A stretch of 53,500 nt of DNA from Mesostigma viride (GCA_009746045.1 RPFO01000348.1:2255189-2308688); one strand, 5' to 3'. Positions 1-9,291 are shown, counted from the first letter of the stretch. Numbers and translations: made by a program. The notes: a model not told the origin generated them from the letters alone.

Positions 1-251
1 CCGGTGCTGCCACGTGTCCGGATGGTCACGTGACAGGGCCGGCTATGGCGGAAATCCCGATTACGCGTGGGAGTCCGGGCCCACCTAAGGACAATTTGAT
101 ATTTATAGTATGCTGTTTAGAATATATTTTTGGCGGGTTCATTGTTTGAGGGGGCTCATTGTTCGAAAATCCAAGTCGAGTCTTATTAAAATTTAAATAA
201 GGAGTCGACACATGGGAATAGGAATGACCGTGGGATAATCCTATTCAACAC
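1..251. other. Intergenic sequence with two G-box palindromes
   Basis: No gene is supported here. Two CACGTG palindromes stand at 11-16 and 27-32, the same hexamer found upstream of genes A and C. They could belong to the promoter of a gene left of the window, but no start is visible. The rest is AT-rich sequence up to the stop codon of gene A. Confidence 0.4.
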
Positions 252-905
252 TCAGGTCATGTAATAGCTAAGCTCGGGATACAGAGACAGGGTCCACATG
301 CACGAGGCGAAGAGCTCCTCCTCGCAATAATTGCGCAAAATCTCGTCCAAGTTCGTGGGCTCGCCGTCATTATCCGCCGTGTCCGAGGCCACGTACGCCT
401 CGCACAGGACGTTCATAAAATGCCTCACGCGCTGTTCCAAAGTGAACTCGCGATCCAAGTCCGGGAGCGACTCGATGTACGCGTCCTTCGCGGCCACCAC
501 GCGCTCGTCGGCGTCGATTTCGACGCACTCCGACACGGACTCGTCGAAAATGCTGAACACATCCAGCATCTGTTGCTGACGGAGATGGCGGCCGGTGTAC
601 ATCAATTCCTGGGCCTCGCGAAAACGGGGCACGGAAACGCAGCGGCGGATGGACTCCAGTTGGGAGGTGGACAGATCCTTCAGGCGGGTCGTGGAAGTGC
701 CCAACGGGTCCGCCGTCATGCGCACGCGAAATTCCTGTTCAATAACGGAGCGCAACGCGCTGACCTCAACTTCTTTTTGCGCCTTAATGGCGTCCCATTC
801 GCGCTGGGAGGCTTTGTTCAGGCCGCACATGGCAGGCCATGTCAACTCCGCCAACGCGCGGAGGAGTTCGCTCGGCAAGTCCTCGAAACGGGCTACGGCG
901 GCCAT
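252..905 (-). CDS. Gene A: hypothetical protein, WPxMCGxNK family (paralogue of gene D)
   Basis: I do not recognise this family. The open frame extends to 1043 but begins there with GTG; the first ATG is at 905, giving about 217 aa, and I chose it because similarity to gene D starts a few residues later. The N-terminus (FEDLPSELLRALAELTWPAM) has the LP..LL pattern of an F-box-like helix, followed by MCGLNKASQREWDAIKAQKE, which is nearly shared with gene D (MCGVNKSSQIEWDAIKAKKE). The rest is predicted mostly helical and acidic with no membrane segment or signal peptide. The C-terminal part (AKDAYIESLPDLDREFT) also aligns with gene D. Codon use is GC-rich like its neighbours. An F-box role is only a suggestion: the motif is short and no substrate domain is visible. 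Confidence 0.6.
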   Translation of the reverse strand: MAAVARFEDLPSELLRALAELTWPAMCGLNKASQREWDAIKAQKEVEVSALRSVIEQEFRVRMTADPLGTSTTRLKDLSTSQLESIRRCVSVPRFREAQELMYTGRHLRQQQMLDVFSIFDESVSECVEIDADERVVAAKDAYIESLPDLDREFTLEQRVRHFMNVLCEAYVASDTADNDGEPTNLDEILRNYCEEELFASCMWTLSLYPELSYYMT

Positions 906-1110
906 CGTGTGCAGAGAGTGTGGTCGTGAGGCGAGAAGTGCCCGAACGGGCCCCCGCTCGCGCTTTTGTACCCGCCGAAAACGGCGCCCACGGGAGTGCC
1001 GTGGGAAATTTTGAGACGATTCCGGCCACTCAAATCCTGCCACGTGGCGGATATGGAAAAGGTTCCGCGATAGAATCTCGGATTCTCGTGGGAGATCCTG
1101 CCACGTGGCG
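906..1110 (-). promoter_or_regulatory. Gene A upstream region with two G-boxes
   Basis: Two copies of the perfect palindrome GCCACGTGGC sit at about 1039-1048 and 1100-1109, each preceded by ATCCT. CACGTG is the plant G-box core bound by bZIP and bHLH factors. The block around it (GTGGGA.AT near 1000 and 1088) recurs too. The spacing of about 61 bp and the location just upstream of the gene A start suggest promoter elements. This is inference. Confidence 0.45.
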
Positions 1111-1206
1111 AAATTTCAAAACTTTCGAAAAGTTTGAAAAGTTTCGAAAAGTTTGGTCCAACAGTTTCAAAACTTTGCAAGCATGCGATTGGTCCATCCC
1201 AAATAG

Positions 1207-1796
1207 TTTGAAAAGTTCGTGCTATGCGGATAGCAAGAACTTTTCGGGATAGCACGAACTTTTCGCGAAATCGCTAGCGAAAACGCAAACTTTTCGCCAA
1301 ACTTTTCGCCTCCTCTGAGCCATTTGAAAAGTTCGTGCTAAGGGGAATGCTATCGATTTATAGCATTCCCCCAAGTTACTTTTTTGTTGGCCGGGTTTGC
1401 GCACGAATGCGCGGTGGAGGTGTGCGTGTTGTTGTGTTGTTGCTAACACATAAAATAATAGACATTACTAACACATATTTTTCCTAACACATAAATATTT
1501 ATGTGTTAGCAAATACCCCAAGTAATATGTGTTAGCAATGTCTATTATTTTATGTGTTAGCAATTCAACACAACAACAACACAACAGCGCACACAACCCC
1601 CGCTGTCACCGCCCAACAGAAAAGTAACTTGGGGGAATGCTATAAATCGATAGCATTCCCCTTAGCACGAACTTTTCAAATGGCTCTGAGAAACGAAAAG
1701 TTTCGGTCCGAAGTTTGCGTTTTCGCTAGCGATTTTCGCGAAAAGTTCGTGCTATCCCAAAAGTTCGTGCTATCCGCATAGCACGAACTTTTCAAA
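1207..1796. mobile_element. 590-bp foldback (MITE-like) element
   Basis: The arms at 1207-1390 and about 1614-1796 are near-perfect reverse complements, starting TTTGAAAAGTTCGTGCTATG and containing several sub-copies of GAAAAGTTCGTGCTA. The centre (about 1440-1565) is itself palindromic, built from TGTGTTAGCAA and its complement. No ORF, transposase or clear target duplication was found. Looser mirror symmetry (runs of GAAAAGTTT and a CCAAT box on each side at about 1188 and 1812) continues outside to about 1110 and 1890, so the true ends may be wider. Confidence 0.65.
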
Positions 1797-2051
1797 CGTT
1801 TCGATCCGGACCAATCAGGAACGTCGAAACTTTTGAAACTTTTTGAAAAGTTTCGAAAATTTTTCGATTTTTTTTCAAAACTTCGCGCGCGATTCCTATT
1901 GGATCCTACTACAAGTACGAATTTGGGTGCATGTTTGGACACTTGGAATTCGCGAGCGAGTCGATTCATTAAAAATAATAACGAAAAAACAAGTCCTACA
2001 TCACGACACCTGTCAAGTCACAGGCAACCGCACCGAGTCCTGTCTGACTGT

Positions 2052-3269
2052 CTACATGCCATACGCGGCCAGAGCGGCGCGCTGCTCCTCCACGGTCGTC
2101 TCGCCCAGCTCGGCGATGGCGTCCGGGTTGTTCACCAAGTCCGCCGCGTCGTAACGCGCCTGGATGGCGTCCCTGTGCCGGCGCTCGTCGGAGGGGCCGG
2201 CGCCGCCGCGCACGTGGGGGCCAGTGGAGTACCCGCGCCCAGAAGTGGAAGGGCGGGCGCGGCGAGAGTCGCTGCGGACCGCCACAGCCTTGCCCTTGCC
2301 CTTGTCGACCGGGGCGGCCGGCGCCGGGACCTTAGCGTCCTTCATGCAAGGAAGAGGGGAAACCACAGGGGGGGAGTACGACAGCACCGAAGACAGCAGG
2401 CCCTTGAACTGGCACTCCGCGCCCATGTGCCGCTCCTTGTCGCCCAACGTGCTCGCCCTGTACTCGCACCCCACCGCCACCTTGCGCCCGTCCTCCAACT
2501 CGAACTCCGCGCGGTTGTCGCAAGGACCGGCGCCGCCCTTGCAGACCTTCAGGCGTGCTTGGCGTGCCCGCCGATGGGGAAGACCTTGTCGCAAGGTGCG
2601 CAGTACTGCACGTTGATGTCCTCGAAAATCGTCTTGGACATCTCCTCGTCGCGCTTGTAGCTGACCACCCACGCGCGGCAGTAAGGGCAGCAGTGGTTGC
2701 CCAGTTTGGTGTACAGCACGGTGTGGGCGCACTTGGCGCACGAAATCGTGGGGCACTTGTGCTCCACCTCCTTGTCGCCCACCTTGGGGAGGGCGTACTT
2801 GACGGGGCAGTCGTCCTCGTTGTCCCCGAACGGATCGGTGCAGAAATGGCAAGTCCGGTACACCGCCTCCAGCACGCCGCGGGACTCGGCCAGCGCCTTC
2901 TCGACAAGCGCCTTCTCCCTCTCGGCGGCCTCCAGCTTCGCCTCCAGCTCCTGCTGCCACTTGGGCTTGCTGCGAGGCTTGGGCGGGCCGCCGGGCGCCT
3001 TGCGCTTGGGAGCAGGGCGGGCGGAGGCGACGGCGGAGATGGCGGCCTGGACGGACGCCAGCAGAGGAGGGGCGCCCACTGGGAAGCCTGGGCCGCGCAG
3101 GAGAGACCCGCCCGCGCGGGTCGGCGTCGCAACTCCCTCGAGCGGAGGGATCACCGGATTGCGAGGGCCCATGGGCGGATCCACAGGCATAGACACGTGC
3201 TGCTCCTCCTCCATCTCCGTGTCCGCACCAGCAACTGCAGCAGCAGCAGCGGCAGCAGCAGCAGAAACT

Positions 3270-3300
<31 letters not shown>

Positions 3301-3488
3301 CAACGCCATCTGCAGACATGCCGGGAACGACTTGGTCGCGCGTGGGAGAATTCGGCTCGGCGGGCATATCGTCACGTGCCGGGGAAACGCGGTAGCGCTC
3401 GTTGTCGAAGTCCCACGACCAGTACTGGTCGTTCGCCGGGTTCTGGGCGTAATGGTCCGGCGTGCTCGGCGAACTCGCCTCGTCTTCT

Positions 3489-3531
<43 letters not shown>

Positions 3532-3679
3532 AGCAACGGTCTCGCTAGAACTGAGCGAGAAATATGCGCGCAAGTGCGAAAAAAAAATGCGCAAACCACG
3601 CACCGATGTCGATGGGTTCGTGCTCGCTTCCCCTGCCGCCTCGGTTGTGGTTGCTGCCGCTGTTGTCGTGGGAAGCCAT
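2052..3679 (-). CDS. Gene B: cysteine-rich (zinc-binding) coiled-coil protein, two exons, frame broken near 2560
   Basis: Exon 1 runs from ATG 3679 to 3604 and ends ATCG|GTGCGT. Exon 2 starts at 3486 after a run of about 38 T plus GCAG. The join is phase 1 and leads into an open frame with ordinary codon use (DHYAQNPANDQYWSWDF). Exon 2 then encodes two polyalanine tracts, an acidic stretch, a proline/basic region, a short coiled coil (ELEAKLEAAEREKALVEKAL) and a Cys/His cluster (CHFC, HKCPTISCAKCA, HCCPYC, CAPC) resembling a RING-like or treble-clef zinc module. The frame stops at 2549, but a clearly coding -1 frame (RLKVCKGGAGPCDNRAEF) continues to 2052. Either one base was lost, or a 38-nt GT-AG segment (AAG|GTCTTC to TGAAG|GTCTGC) is spliced out. 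Gene C shares the C.FC and CAKCA motifs. Function unknown. Confidence 0.6.
3487..3603 (-). other. Intron of gene B with a T38 polypyrimidine tract
   Basis: Donor G|GTGCGT at 3603 and acceptor T-run plus GCAG ending at 3487 give a 117-nt phase-1 intron. The acceptor tract is about 38 uninterrupted T on the gene strand (A on the + strand, about 3491-3528). The exon frame is closed on both sides without it, which supports splicing. Confidence 0.65.
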
Positions 3680-4331
3680 GCCAAAAAACAAAAATTGCGC
3701 GCGCGGACAGAGTCTGGTTTCTACGAGTGGCTTCTGCCGGATTGGGACCACTTTGGCCGCCTACCACGCTTTTGGCCTCGTTTCCTGAAAAGGACCGACG
3801 TGGTTCGACCAATCGCGTGCGAGCGTGCCGAGAAACGTAACCGCCATACGGCGCGCGTGGGAAACCGGCGCGTGGCGGGCGTTACATGGGAAAACGGGGA
3901 ATCTCGTGGACGGGTGGACGGGCGCTGAACCGTTATGTGAAATCCCACGACAAAACCGCCGCGTCGCGCCGACAGATGGACGGGCGCTGAACCGTTATGT
4001 GAAATCCCACGACAAAACCGCCGCGTCGCGCCGACAGATGGACGGGCGCTGAAGCGTTACGTGACATCCCACGAAAAAACGGCCGCGCCGTCCACGTACG
4101 GACGGACGGGTCGCGCCACGTGTCCACTACCCACGACACGTGGCATGGAATCTACATGGGGTGTCGACGGCGGCTAATCGGAGTGCGGCGCGTGTCGTGG
4201 CGGTGTCGGGATCCGGCGCCGGTGTCGTTGCGCGAAACGCACAAGAGCGAGAAACGGGCGAAATGGGACGCAATCCGGCGGTACCCACTGGAACGGCCAG
4301 ACGCTGTCGGCGGCCATTTTTTTTTTCAGAC
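3680..4331. promoter_or_regulatory. Divergent B/C promoter region with a 62-bp tandem repeat
   Basis: Genes B (-) and C (+) diverge from this 650-bp gap. A 62-bp unit begins at 3917, 3979 and 4041 (three copies, the last partial). Each contains ATGTGAAATCCCACGA or a close variant, and the reverse complement TCGTGGGAT resembles the GTGGGA motif upstream of gene A. CACGTG boxes lie at 4117-4122 and 4137-4142, close to gene C. A run of about 12 T followed by CAG ends two bases before the gene C ATG and looks like a 3' splice site, so gene C may have a 5' UTR intron. Confidence 0.5.
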
Positions 4332-5243
4332 ATGGTTCTCACTCGCTCCCAAGCGGCAAAGGTGTCCGCGCCAGACGCGGCGCCCGCACCACCGCCGCCG
4401 CCGGCTGTACCGACGCCGGTGCAGCAGCCGGAGCCGCAGTTTTCCAGCGTTTTCGTCGCTTGCTACTTTTGCATGAGGGTGCCGCAGGGAGGGGTGTTCG
4501 TGCACAACAAACTTCACACGGTGGCCTGCGCAAAGTGCGCCATGACGCAGATGTCCGCGCTGGTGGAGAAGCTGGCCAACCCCAGGGCGGACGAATACGT
4601 ACAGGTGCTGGATATCGTGTACGACTACCGCACCTCGTGGGAGTACAAGAAGTACTCCTACCGCCCCATCCGCCTCCCGCCCATCAGGGAAACGGACGGT
4701 CCCTCCCACTTGTGCGCCGTTTGCGAGGAGCCGGCGACGGTGGCGAGGGTGCTGAGATCCGACGCGGCCAGAATCGGCATCTCGGACAACCTCCTGGACA
4801 AAGTGTTCTGCGGAGTCTGCTACAACTTCGCGCTCAACCGGTTCGTCGAGGCCAACGCGAAGGACACGTTCTTGTGGGGGGCCGTTTGCGCGCAGGCGGT
4901 GGATCTCGCGGAGGTATTCGCGCGGTCGTGGGGGTACAGCGCGGACGCGAGTCACGTCGCCAAGTGCGCGCAGGCGAACGGCGGGCGGACCATCGAATGG
5001 CCGCCCGCCAGGTGCGGCACCTGCAACGTGGGGATCAACCACCATTTGGCGAACCTGTTCGTCACCAGCGACTTCGGCGGCCTCCGCTGCTTCTCGTGCG
5101 CCAAGTCCGCGCGGCACATGTCCCCCCCAGTCCAATTCGACGGGTTCACGGACGCGAACAACTGGTTCAAGCTCGAGCGCCAGTACACGGGGTTCGACCC
5201 CCTCGGGCCCGTCATGGAGGTGGCCCCTTTCTACTCTCCCTGA
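4332..5243 (+). CDS. Gene C: cysteine-rich, probably zinc-binding protein
   Basis: Start at ATG 4332 (MVLTRSQ), which directly follows a possible acceptor TTTTCAGAC. The frame is open further upstream, but that part has non-coding character. The product is 303 aa with an alanine/proline-rich N-terminus and then repeated CxxC pairs: CYFC (about 44), CAKC (about 65), CAVC, CGVC, CGTC and CFSC. That is enough ligands for two or three zinc sites. CAKCAMTQMSALVEKL resembles CAKCAHTVLYTKL of gene B, so B and C are probably distant paralogues. No membrane segment, signal peptide or enzymatic motif is visible. A polyadenylation hexamer follows 37 bp after the stop. A nucleic-acid or protein-binding role is plausible but unproven. 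Confidence 0.7.
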   Translation: MVLTRSQAAKVSAPDAAPAPPPPPAVPTPVQQPEPQFSSVFVACYFCMRVPQGGVFVHNKLHTVACAKCAMTQMSALVEKLANPRADEYVQVLDIVYDYRTSWEYKKYSYRPIRLPPIRETDGPSHLCAVCEEPATVARVLRSDAARIGISDNLLDKVFCGVCYNFALNRFVEANAKDTFLWGAVCAQAVDLAEVFARSWGYSADASHVAKCAQANGGRTIEWPPARCGTCNVGINHHLANLFVTSDFGGLRCFSCAKSARHMSPPVQFDGFTDANNWFKLERQYTGFDPLGPVMEVAPFYSP

Positions 5244-5279
5244 AGGGAATTTGGCTTAGTTTGTACCCTATTTGTAATG

Positions 5280-5285
5280 AATAAA
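5280..5285 (+). terminator. AATAAA polyadenylation signal of gene C
   Basis: AATAAA lies 37 bp after the gene C stop codon, followed by a GT-rich stretch (CGTGAGCGTGT), the usual eukaryotic arrangement. Confidence 0.55.
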
Positions 5286-5407
5286 GCGGTTTGCATGGAC
5301 TCGTGAGCGTGTAATTAGGACATGTGTGCACTAGGACTTGCATGCAATGAAAAGTGTGATTTCATTAAAATAATAATAAGGGACTTTGTCAATTCCAAAA
5401 ATGCCAC

Positions 5408-6097
5408 TTAGATGATGTGGCTGCCGGCCAGGCGCCTGCAGAAGGACCTAAACACCTCCTTGCAAGCAACGTCCAACTTCCTAGGCAACTCCTGCTCGGA
5501 CGCGGAGGGAAATGCGGACAAGTTCGCAATGCTGGCCACGCACTCGGCCTTCACGAGGTCCACGAGCTCGTGGCCACGCTCTTCGGACGTGAAATCATTG
5601 TCCCTGAGTGGCACTGACTTGATGTATTTCTTTGCCGCGGATGAAGCGGCGCGAGGAATATACACGATCCGGGACAAGCGGGTCTCGAGCTCCTTAGCCA
5701 GAGCCTTCAATTCCCTGCGCCTGCCGGTACCTTTCATGGCTTCCATCCTCTTTTCCATGGAGGAGAGCCCGCGCACCCCGCCAAGGGAAAGCTGCCGGGC
5801 CAGCTCGCGGAGAGTGAAACCGTCGTAGTGGCACAGAGGCCCGGGCTTCCTGCGCAAAGTGCGGTCGCGTTCCTTCTGCTCGGCTGCAATGGAATCGAGC
5901 AACTGCTGCAAACGCAGTTCTTTTTTCGCTTTGATAGCGTCCCACTCGATTTGAGAGGACTTGTTCACGCCGCACATGGACGGCCATGACAACTGCACGA
6001 TTTCGTGCACAATCGCAGCTGGAAGGCTGTTGAAAGTATCAGCGTTCGGGCGTCCCCAACATCTACTGCTCCAATTTTGGTACTTTTGAAATTCCAT
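5408..6097 (-). CDS. Gene D: hypothetical protein, paralogue of gene A
   Basis: ATG at 6097 gives 229 aa. The first 20 residues have no counterpart in gene A; similarity begins at SLPAAIVHEIVQLSWPSMCG and runs through NKSSQIEWDAIKAKKE. A lysine/arginine-rich helical middle follows (KGTGRRRELKALAKELETRL), then an AKKYIKSVP...DFTSEER block matching AKDAYIESLP...EFTLEQR of gene A, and a basic C-terminus. It converges on gene C with a 164-bp gap. Function unknown. An F-box-like N-terminus is possible, as for gene A. Confidence 0.6.
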   Translation of the reverse strand: MEFQKYQNWSSRCWGRPNADTFNSLPAAIVHEIVQLSWPSMCGVNKSSQIEWDAIKAKKELRLQQLLDSIAAEQKERDRTLRRKPGPLCHYDGFTLRELARQLSLGGVRGLSSMEKRMEAMKGTGRRRELKALAKELETRLSRIVYIPRAASSAAKKYIKSVPLRDNDFTSEERGHELVDLVKAECVASIANLSAFPSASEQELPRKLDVACKEVFRSFCRRLAGSHII

Positions 6098-6707
6098 GCC
6101 TGGAGCGCAAAGTTTGCAATATATGTGCCGTTTGTAGCTCTAGCTCTATAATAACCTGACCAACCCCGCATTCCTCAAAGTAGCACTTGTTGCCTATTCT
6201 CAAATGTTATGCGAATCACATGATTAGGATCTGCTTCACGATTGCTATTGCTCGAGATTCAATTAAGAATGATTGAGATCAATAAATGATGAACCAAATA
6301 AACCAAATTAGGCCACTTGACAAGTTCATGATCCATTTAAATTGTACAATTAAGCGATTAATTAATTCATAAATCATACATTACATGGGATACCCCCGTC
6401 GACGAGCTAGTGGTACGTACAATGAAACATTTGAGTTTGTAACATGTCTCCATGGATATATACATGTATGCTGGACCTCGCGCATCTCAGCCCTCTAAGA
6501 AAATTATGTTATTTGAACTCAGGTCTAGATCTAAATATATACATGATCTGGATAATATTATACACTTCCTTAAAAGAGCATGAATCGAGCTTTACAATTC
6601 AGGACAAGGAACTCGTTTGCAAATCACGGCTGAAAGGCAAGTGCTCACAACGAAGCACGTGCTCTCAAGGCTGTCCACCTCGTCCAACCAAGCCCGGGCG
6701 AGCTGGC
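6098..6707. other. Intergenic AT-rich DNA, nothing recognised
   Basis: No ORF with coding character and no repeat or RNA signal was found between gene D and the 3' end of the transposase-like gene. Short open frames here have no composition or motif support. Confidence 0.5.
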
Positions 6708-7265
6708 CTACTGAACAGGTCTCTTCTTGGCCAAGTTCGTGAGCCGTTTCTCGACGTCTGTCGGAATGGTCAAGATGGCCTGGCGATTGTTAGCTGGGTT
6801 GACAACAATGGTGTGTTCGAACCCCGCGTCCATGCACAGGTAGCAATTGACCAAGTTTGGCTGTTCAGGTTGGGCATCGGCGTCCATTTTGAACATCGTC
6901 GCCATACCCGGAAATCTGTCCCAGTAGCGCACCCCCACCACCCATTGTCCCTTACGGAACAACTCCCTATCGACCTTGCCGTTTCTGTCGGCCACTCGCC
7001 TCACGAAAGTAGCGGCCACCTGATAAGGCTCCTGCAAGACTTCCGCTAGCCAATATGGATGATCTGGATCGTGGGACCCATCACCAGAGTAGGACTCGAC
7101 GGAAAAAATGTCTCGCAGCTTCAGTCTCCTTCCCATCATCGTCCTCTCTGCCTGTAGTCTGTTCAGTCGCGTCCCTGCGTGCCCCCCTTGTCCGTTTGGG
7201 TTCCTTTGCACTGGCTCCCCCAGTTTGTGGAGCTTCATCCGAGCACCTCCCACATTCCAGCCGTC
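6708..7265 (-). CDS. Transposase-like gene, 3' part of exon 4 beyond the LTR insertion
   Basis: 186 codons including the stop, continuing the frame of 10036-10209 (DGWNVGGARMKLHKL). A lysine/arginine-rich section is followed by a compact domain (PYWLAEVLQEPYQV, GQWVVGVRYWDRFPG) that reads like a small beta-barrel or chromo/BAH-like fold, but I cannot assign it. The open frame and intact codon pattern suggest the insertion is recent. Confidence 0.6.
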   Translation of the reverse strand, partial: DGWNVGGARMKLHKLGEPVQRNPNGQGGHAGTRLNRLQAERTMMGRRLKLRDIFSVESYSGDGSHDPDHPYWLAEVLQEPYQVAATFVRRVADRNGKVDRELFRKGQWVVGVRYWDRFPGMATMFKMDADAQPEQPNLVNCYLCMDAGFEHTIVVNPANNRQAILTIPTDVEKRLTNLAKKRPVQ

Positions 7266-7270
7266 CATGT

Positions 7271-8014
7271 TGTCAGAAACCGGGGCTCGGAGGAAAGATC
7301 TTTTGCCTGTTATGACCCAGATATTGCACAAGTGTATGGAAAAGACTTCTTGTATTAAAATACGTTTACTGAGAGTGGAAAACACGGTGCGGCCAACACT
7401 GGGCGCAGTCTACCATAGCCAACACTGGGCCAGGGCAAATGACAATGCCAACACTGGGCAGGGTCACACGACCAACACTGGGTCGGGGCCACACACGGCT
7501 AGGCAAGCAAACAACTCTAGGAACACAAAGTAGTGGCGGCTAATGCATTATGCACCGTTGATTTACATCTGACGGCACTGCAGCTTAGCGTCTCTACAAC
7601 CACGGAAAGAACACTAGATAATAACGACTTTGCAGCCTGTAATCTATTGTCCACATCATGGTACATTGTGTGTGTGGTCTGATAGGCTCAAAGTCCTATC
7701 GCCTCCAGGGCGGCACCACAAACTGCGGACCTGATCTGATCCGGAGAGAGCCGATGTAAATTACGGCACCTGTAACGGTGCTGACAGGTAACGCTTGCTG
7801 TTTTCCGAGCAACATCATTCGGATTTTAGTACACTCAAACATTGTATATGATATTAAACTAGTCAACGACCTGTGGGTGCAATTAATAGGGATGCAAACC
7901 CAACAACAAGTCGTGTAAATAAACACCTAGCTGACGGCGTCAATTTTCCCCGCATATAATGCGTGATAACATAATGCGTGACAAAAGTAGAGAAACATCG
8001 CTAGATATTTGACA
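7271..8014 (-). repeat. 3' LTR of the gag-only element
   Basis: Same sequence as 9292-10035. It contains four spaced copies of CCAACACTGGG (about 7393-7475 on the + strand), which give the LTR a small internal minisatellite. Confidence 0.85.
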
Positions 8015-8044
8015 CACCCCCATACTGCATGTCACGTATTCCGG

Positions 8045-8929
8045 CTACTCAATGAAAAAACCAGCAGGAACATCTGCCACGTCGTCAGCCAGTGGCTCGC
8101 CGTCCATGGTGAAGTGCGCCTCAGGTTTCTTGGACTTGTTCTCCGCCTTCTTGGACCAGCAGCGATCCTCAGTGTGACCGGTACGGTGGCAGTGCTTGCA
8201 GGTCAGCACTTTCCCACCCTTGGTGAGGAAGACTGATTCGTCGATAGTACCCGCACAGTGGGGGCAGGCAGCAGTATGATACACTGGTGCACTGGAATCT
8301 GAGCTGCCAGCTTGGGCCGCGCGGTGCACACGCAGATGGTCGTCCACTTTCAGGACGGCGGTCTTGTAGTCTTTCCACGTCAAGTCGGGGGGAAGGTTGT
8401 ACGCCGCCAGGACGGGGCCATACTGGGCAGGAAGTCTGCGGCGGTGTGATGTCACCAGGATGGAATCATGGAGTTTATTGTTGCTTAATTTATTATATTG
8501 CAGGTACAATCGTTCGGTGAGATTGACATTTGCAGGAACAGAATCCATGGGAATCTGCTCAGCTGACAGCAGTTCCTCAAGTGTCGCGGCCTGATGGGTG
8601 GATGTCGTTTCGTCACGTCCATAGACGTCAACCAGGACGGTCCACGCCTCGTGCATATACTTGTTGGGGGCCGTAGCGGCATGCAGTAGCGCGTTGCCGT
8701 CGAGGCCAGCAATCAGGGCAGCGTAACCAATTTTTTGCTGCTTTACCACGATCGGATCCTTTCCAGCTAGTACATCTGAATATCCGAGGGCGTCGAATTG
8801 CCCTTCCGCCTTGATTCGGAATCCGGTGAATTTCTTGGGGTCGCTCCCATCAAAGTTGAGATTCTTGAGAGCACTAAGAACGCTGCTCTCCTTGACTTCT
8901 CGTGCCACAGCTGGCGCACCTCCCGACAT
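8045..8929 (-). CDS. Copia-type Gag with CCHC zinc knuckle
   Basis: ATG 8929, 294 aa. The N-terminus (LKNLNFDGSDPKKFTGFRIKAEGQFDAL) is the start of the Copia Gag/UBN2-type domain, and the middle (ATLEELLSAEQIPMDSVPANV, LTERLYLQYNKLSNN) has its usual helices. Near the C-terminus are a CPHC pair and the knuckle CKHCHRTGHTEDRC (CX2CX4HX4C), which binds nucleic acid in retroviral-type Gag proteins. The frame closes 30 bp before the 3' LTR, so no pol can follow. Confidence 0.8.
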   Translation of the reverse strand: MSGGAPAVAREVKESSVLSALKNLNFDGSDPKKFTGFRIKAEGQFDALGYSDVLAGKDPIVVKQQKIGYAALIAGLDGNALLHAATAPNKYMHEAWTVLVDVYGRDETTSTHQAATLEELLSAEQIPMDSVPANVNLTERLYLQYNKLSNNKLHDSILVTSHRRRLPAQYGPVLAAYNLPPDLTWKDYKTAVLKVDDHLRVHRAAQAGSSDSSAPVYHTAACPHCAGTIDESVFLTKGGKVLTCKHCHRTGHTEDRCWSKKAENKSKKPEAHFTMDGEPLADDVADVPAGFFIE

Positions 8930-9272
8930 GCTCTTGATTGCGTTGGAGATTTGTAATGTGAAGTAAAGTGTGATTTAATCTCTCCAGAGATACTGCGTTG
9001 TTGTCGAGCAGATCCTGTAGATTTCTGATTGAAAAGTCTGGAAGTTCGCTGAAACACACACAGTTGAAAAATTCTTGTCGAATGCCACGCAGGAGCCAGC
9101 GGCAGTAGGCAGATTCAGGAAACACGCCCGGGAAGATGTCTTCAACTTGGGCAAAAAGCAGATTTGCTCTTGCGAGGTAGTCTGGGCAAGATTCTTCGGG
9201 AAATTGAAAAAGCTCAATTCCAGATCTCAGGTTGCGGTCGTTGGGAATTGGAAAATATGGGTTCATAGGCAT
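8874..9272 (-). CDS. Small ORF before gag, second Gag-like fragment
   Basis: ATG 9272, 132 aa, overlapping the start of gag by about 56 nt in another frame. ELFQFPEESCPDYLARANLLFAQV...YCRWLLRGIRQEF resembles the helical core of retrotransposon Gag proteins (ESV.DYLARF...RLLLRGL), unlike the UBN2-type ORF that follows. It may be an accessory or leader protein, or a captured second gag. Confidence is limited because the ORF is short. Confidence 0.45.
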   Translation of the reverse strand: MPMNPYFPIPNDRNLRSGIELFQFPEESCPDYLARANLLFAQVEDIFPGVFPESAYCRWLLRGIRQEFFNCVCFSELPDFSIRNLQDLLDNNAVSLERLNHTLLHITNLQRNQEHVGRCASCGTRSQGEQRS

Positions 9273-9291
9273 CACTCGCTACTCGATACCA

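Noticed and set aside
2332-3132. Other long frames over gene B, including the + strand 2555-3928
   Set aside because: GC-rich shadows. Only the minus frame with the Cys motifs, the coiled coil and a consistent splice join looks like protein.
7108-7533. Frames inside the LTR (also 9075-9554, 7696-7926, 9717-9947)
   Set aside because: The same peptides occur in both LTR copies and have no coding support; they are by-products of the repeat.
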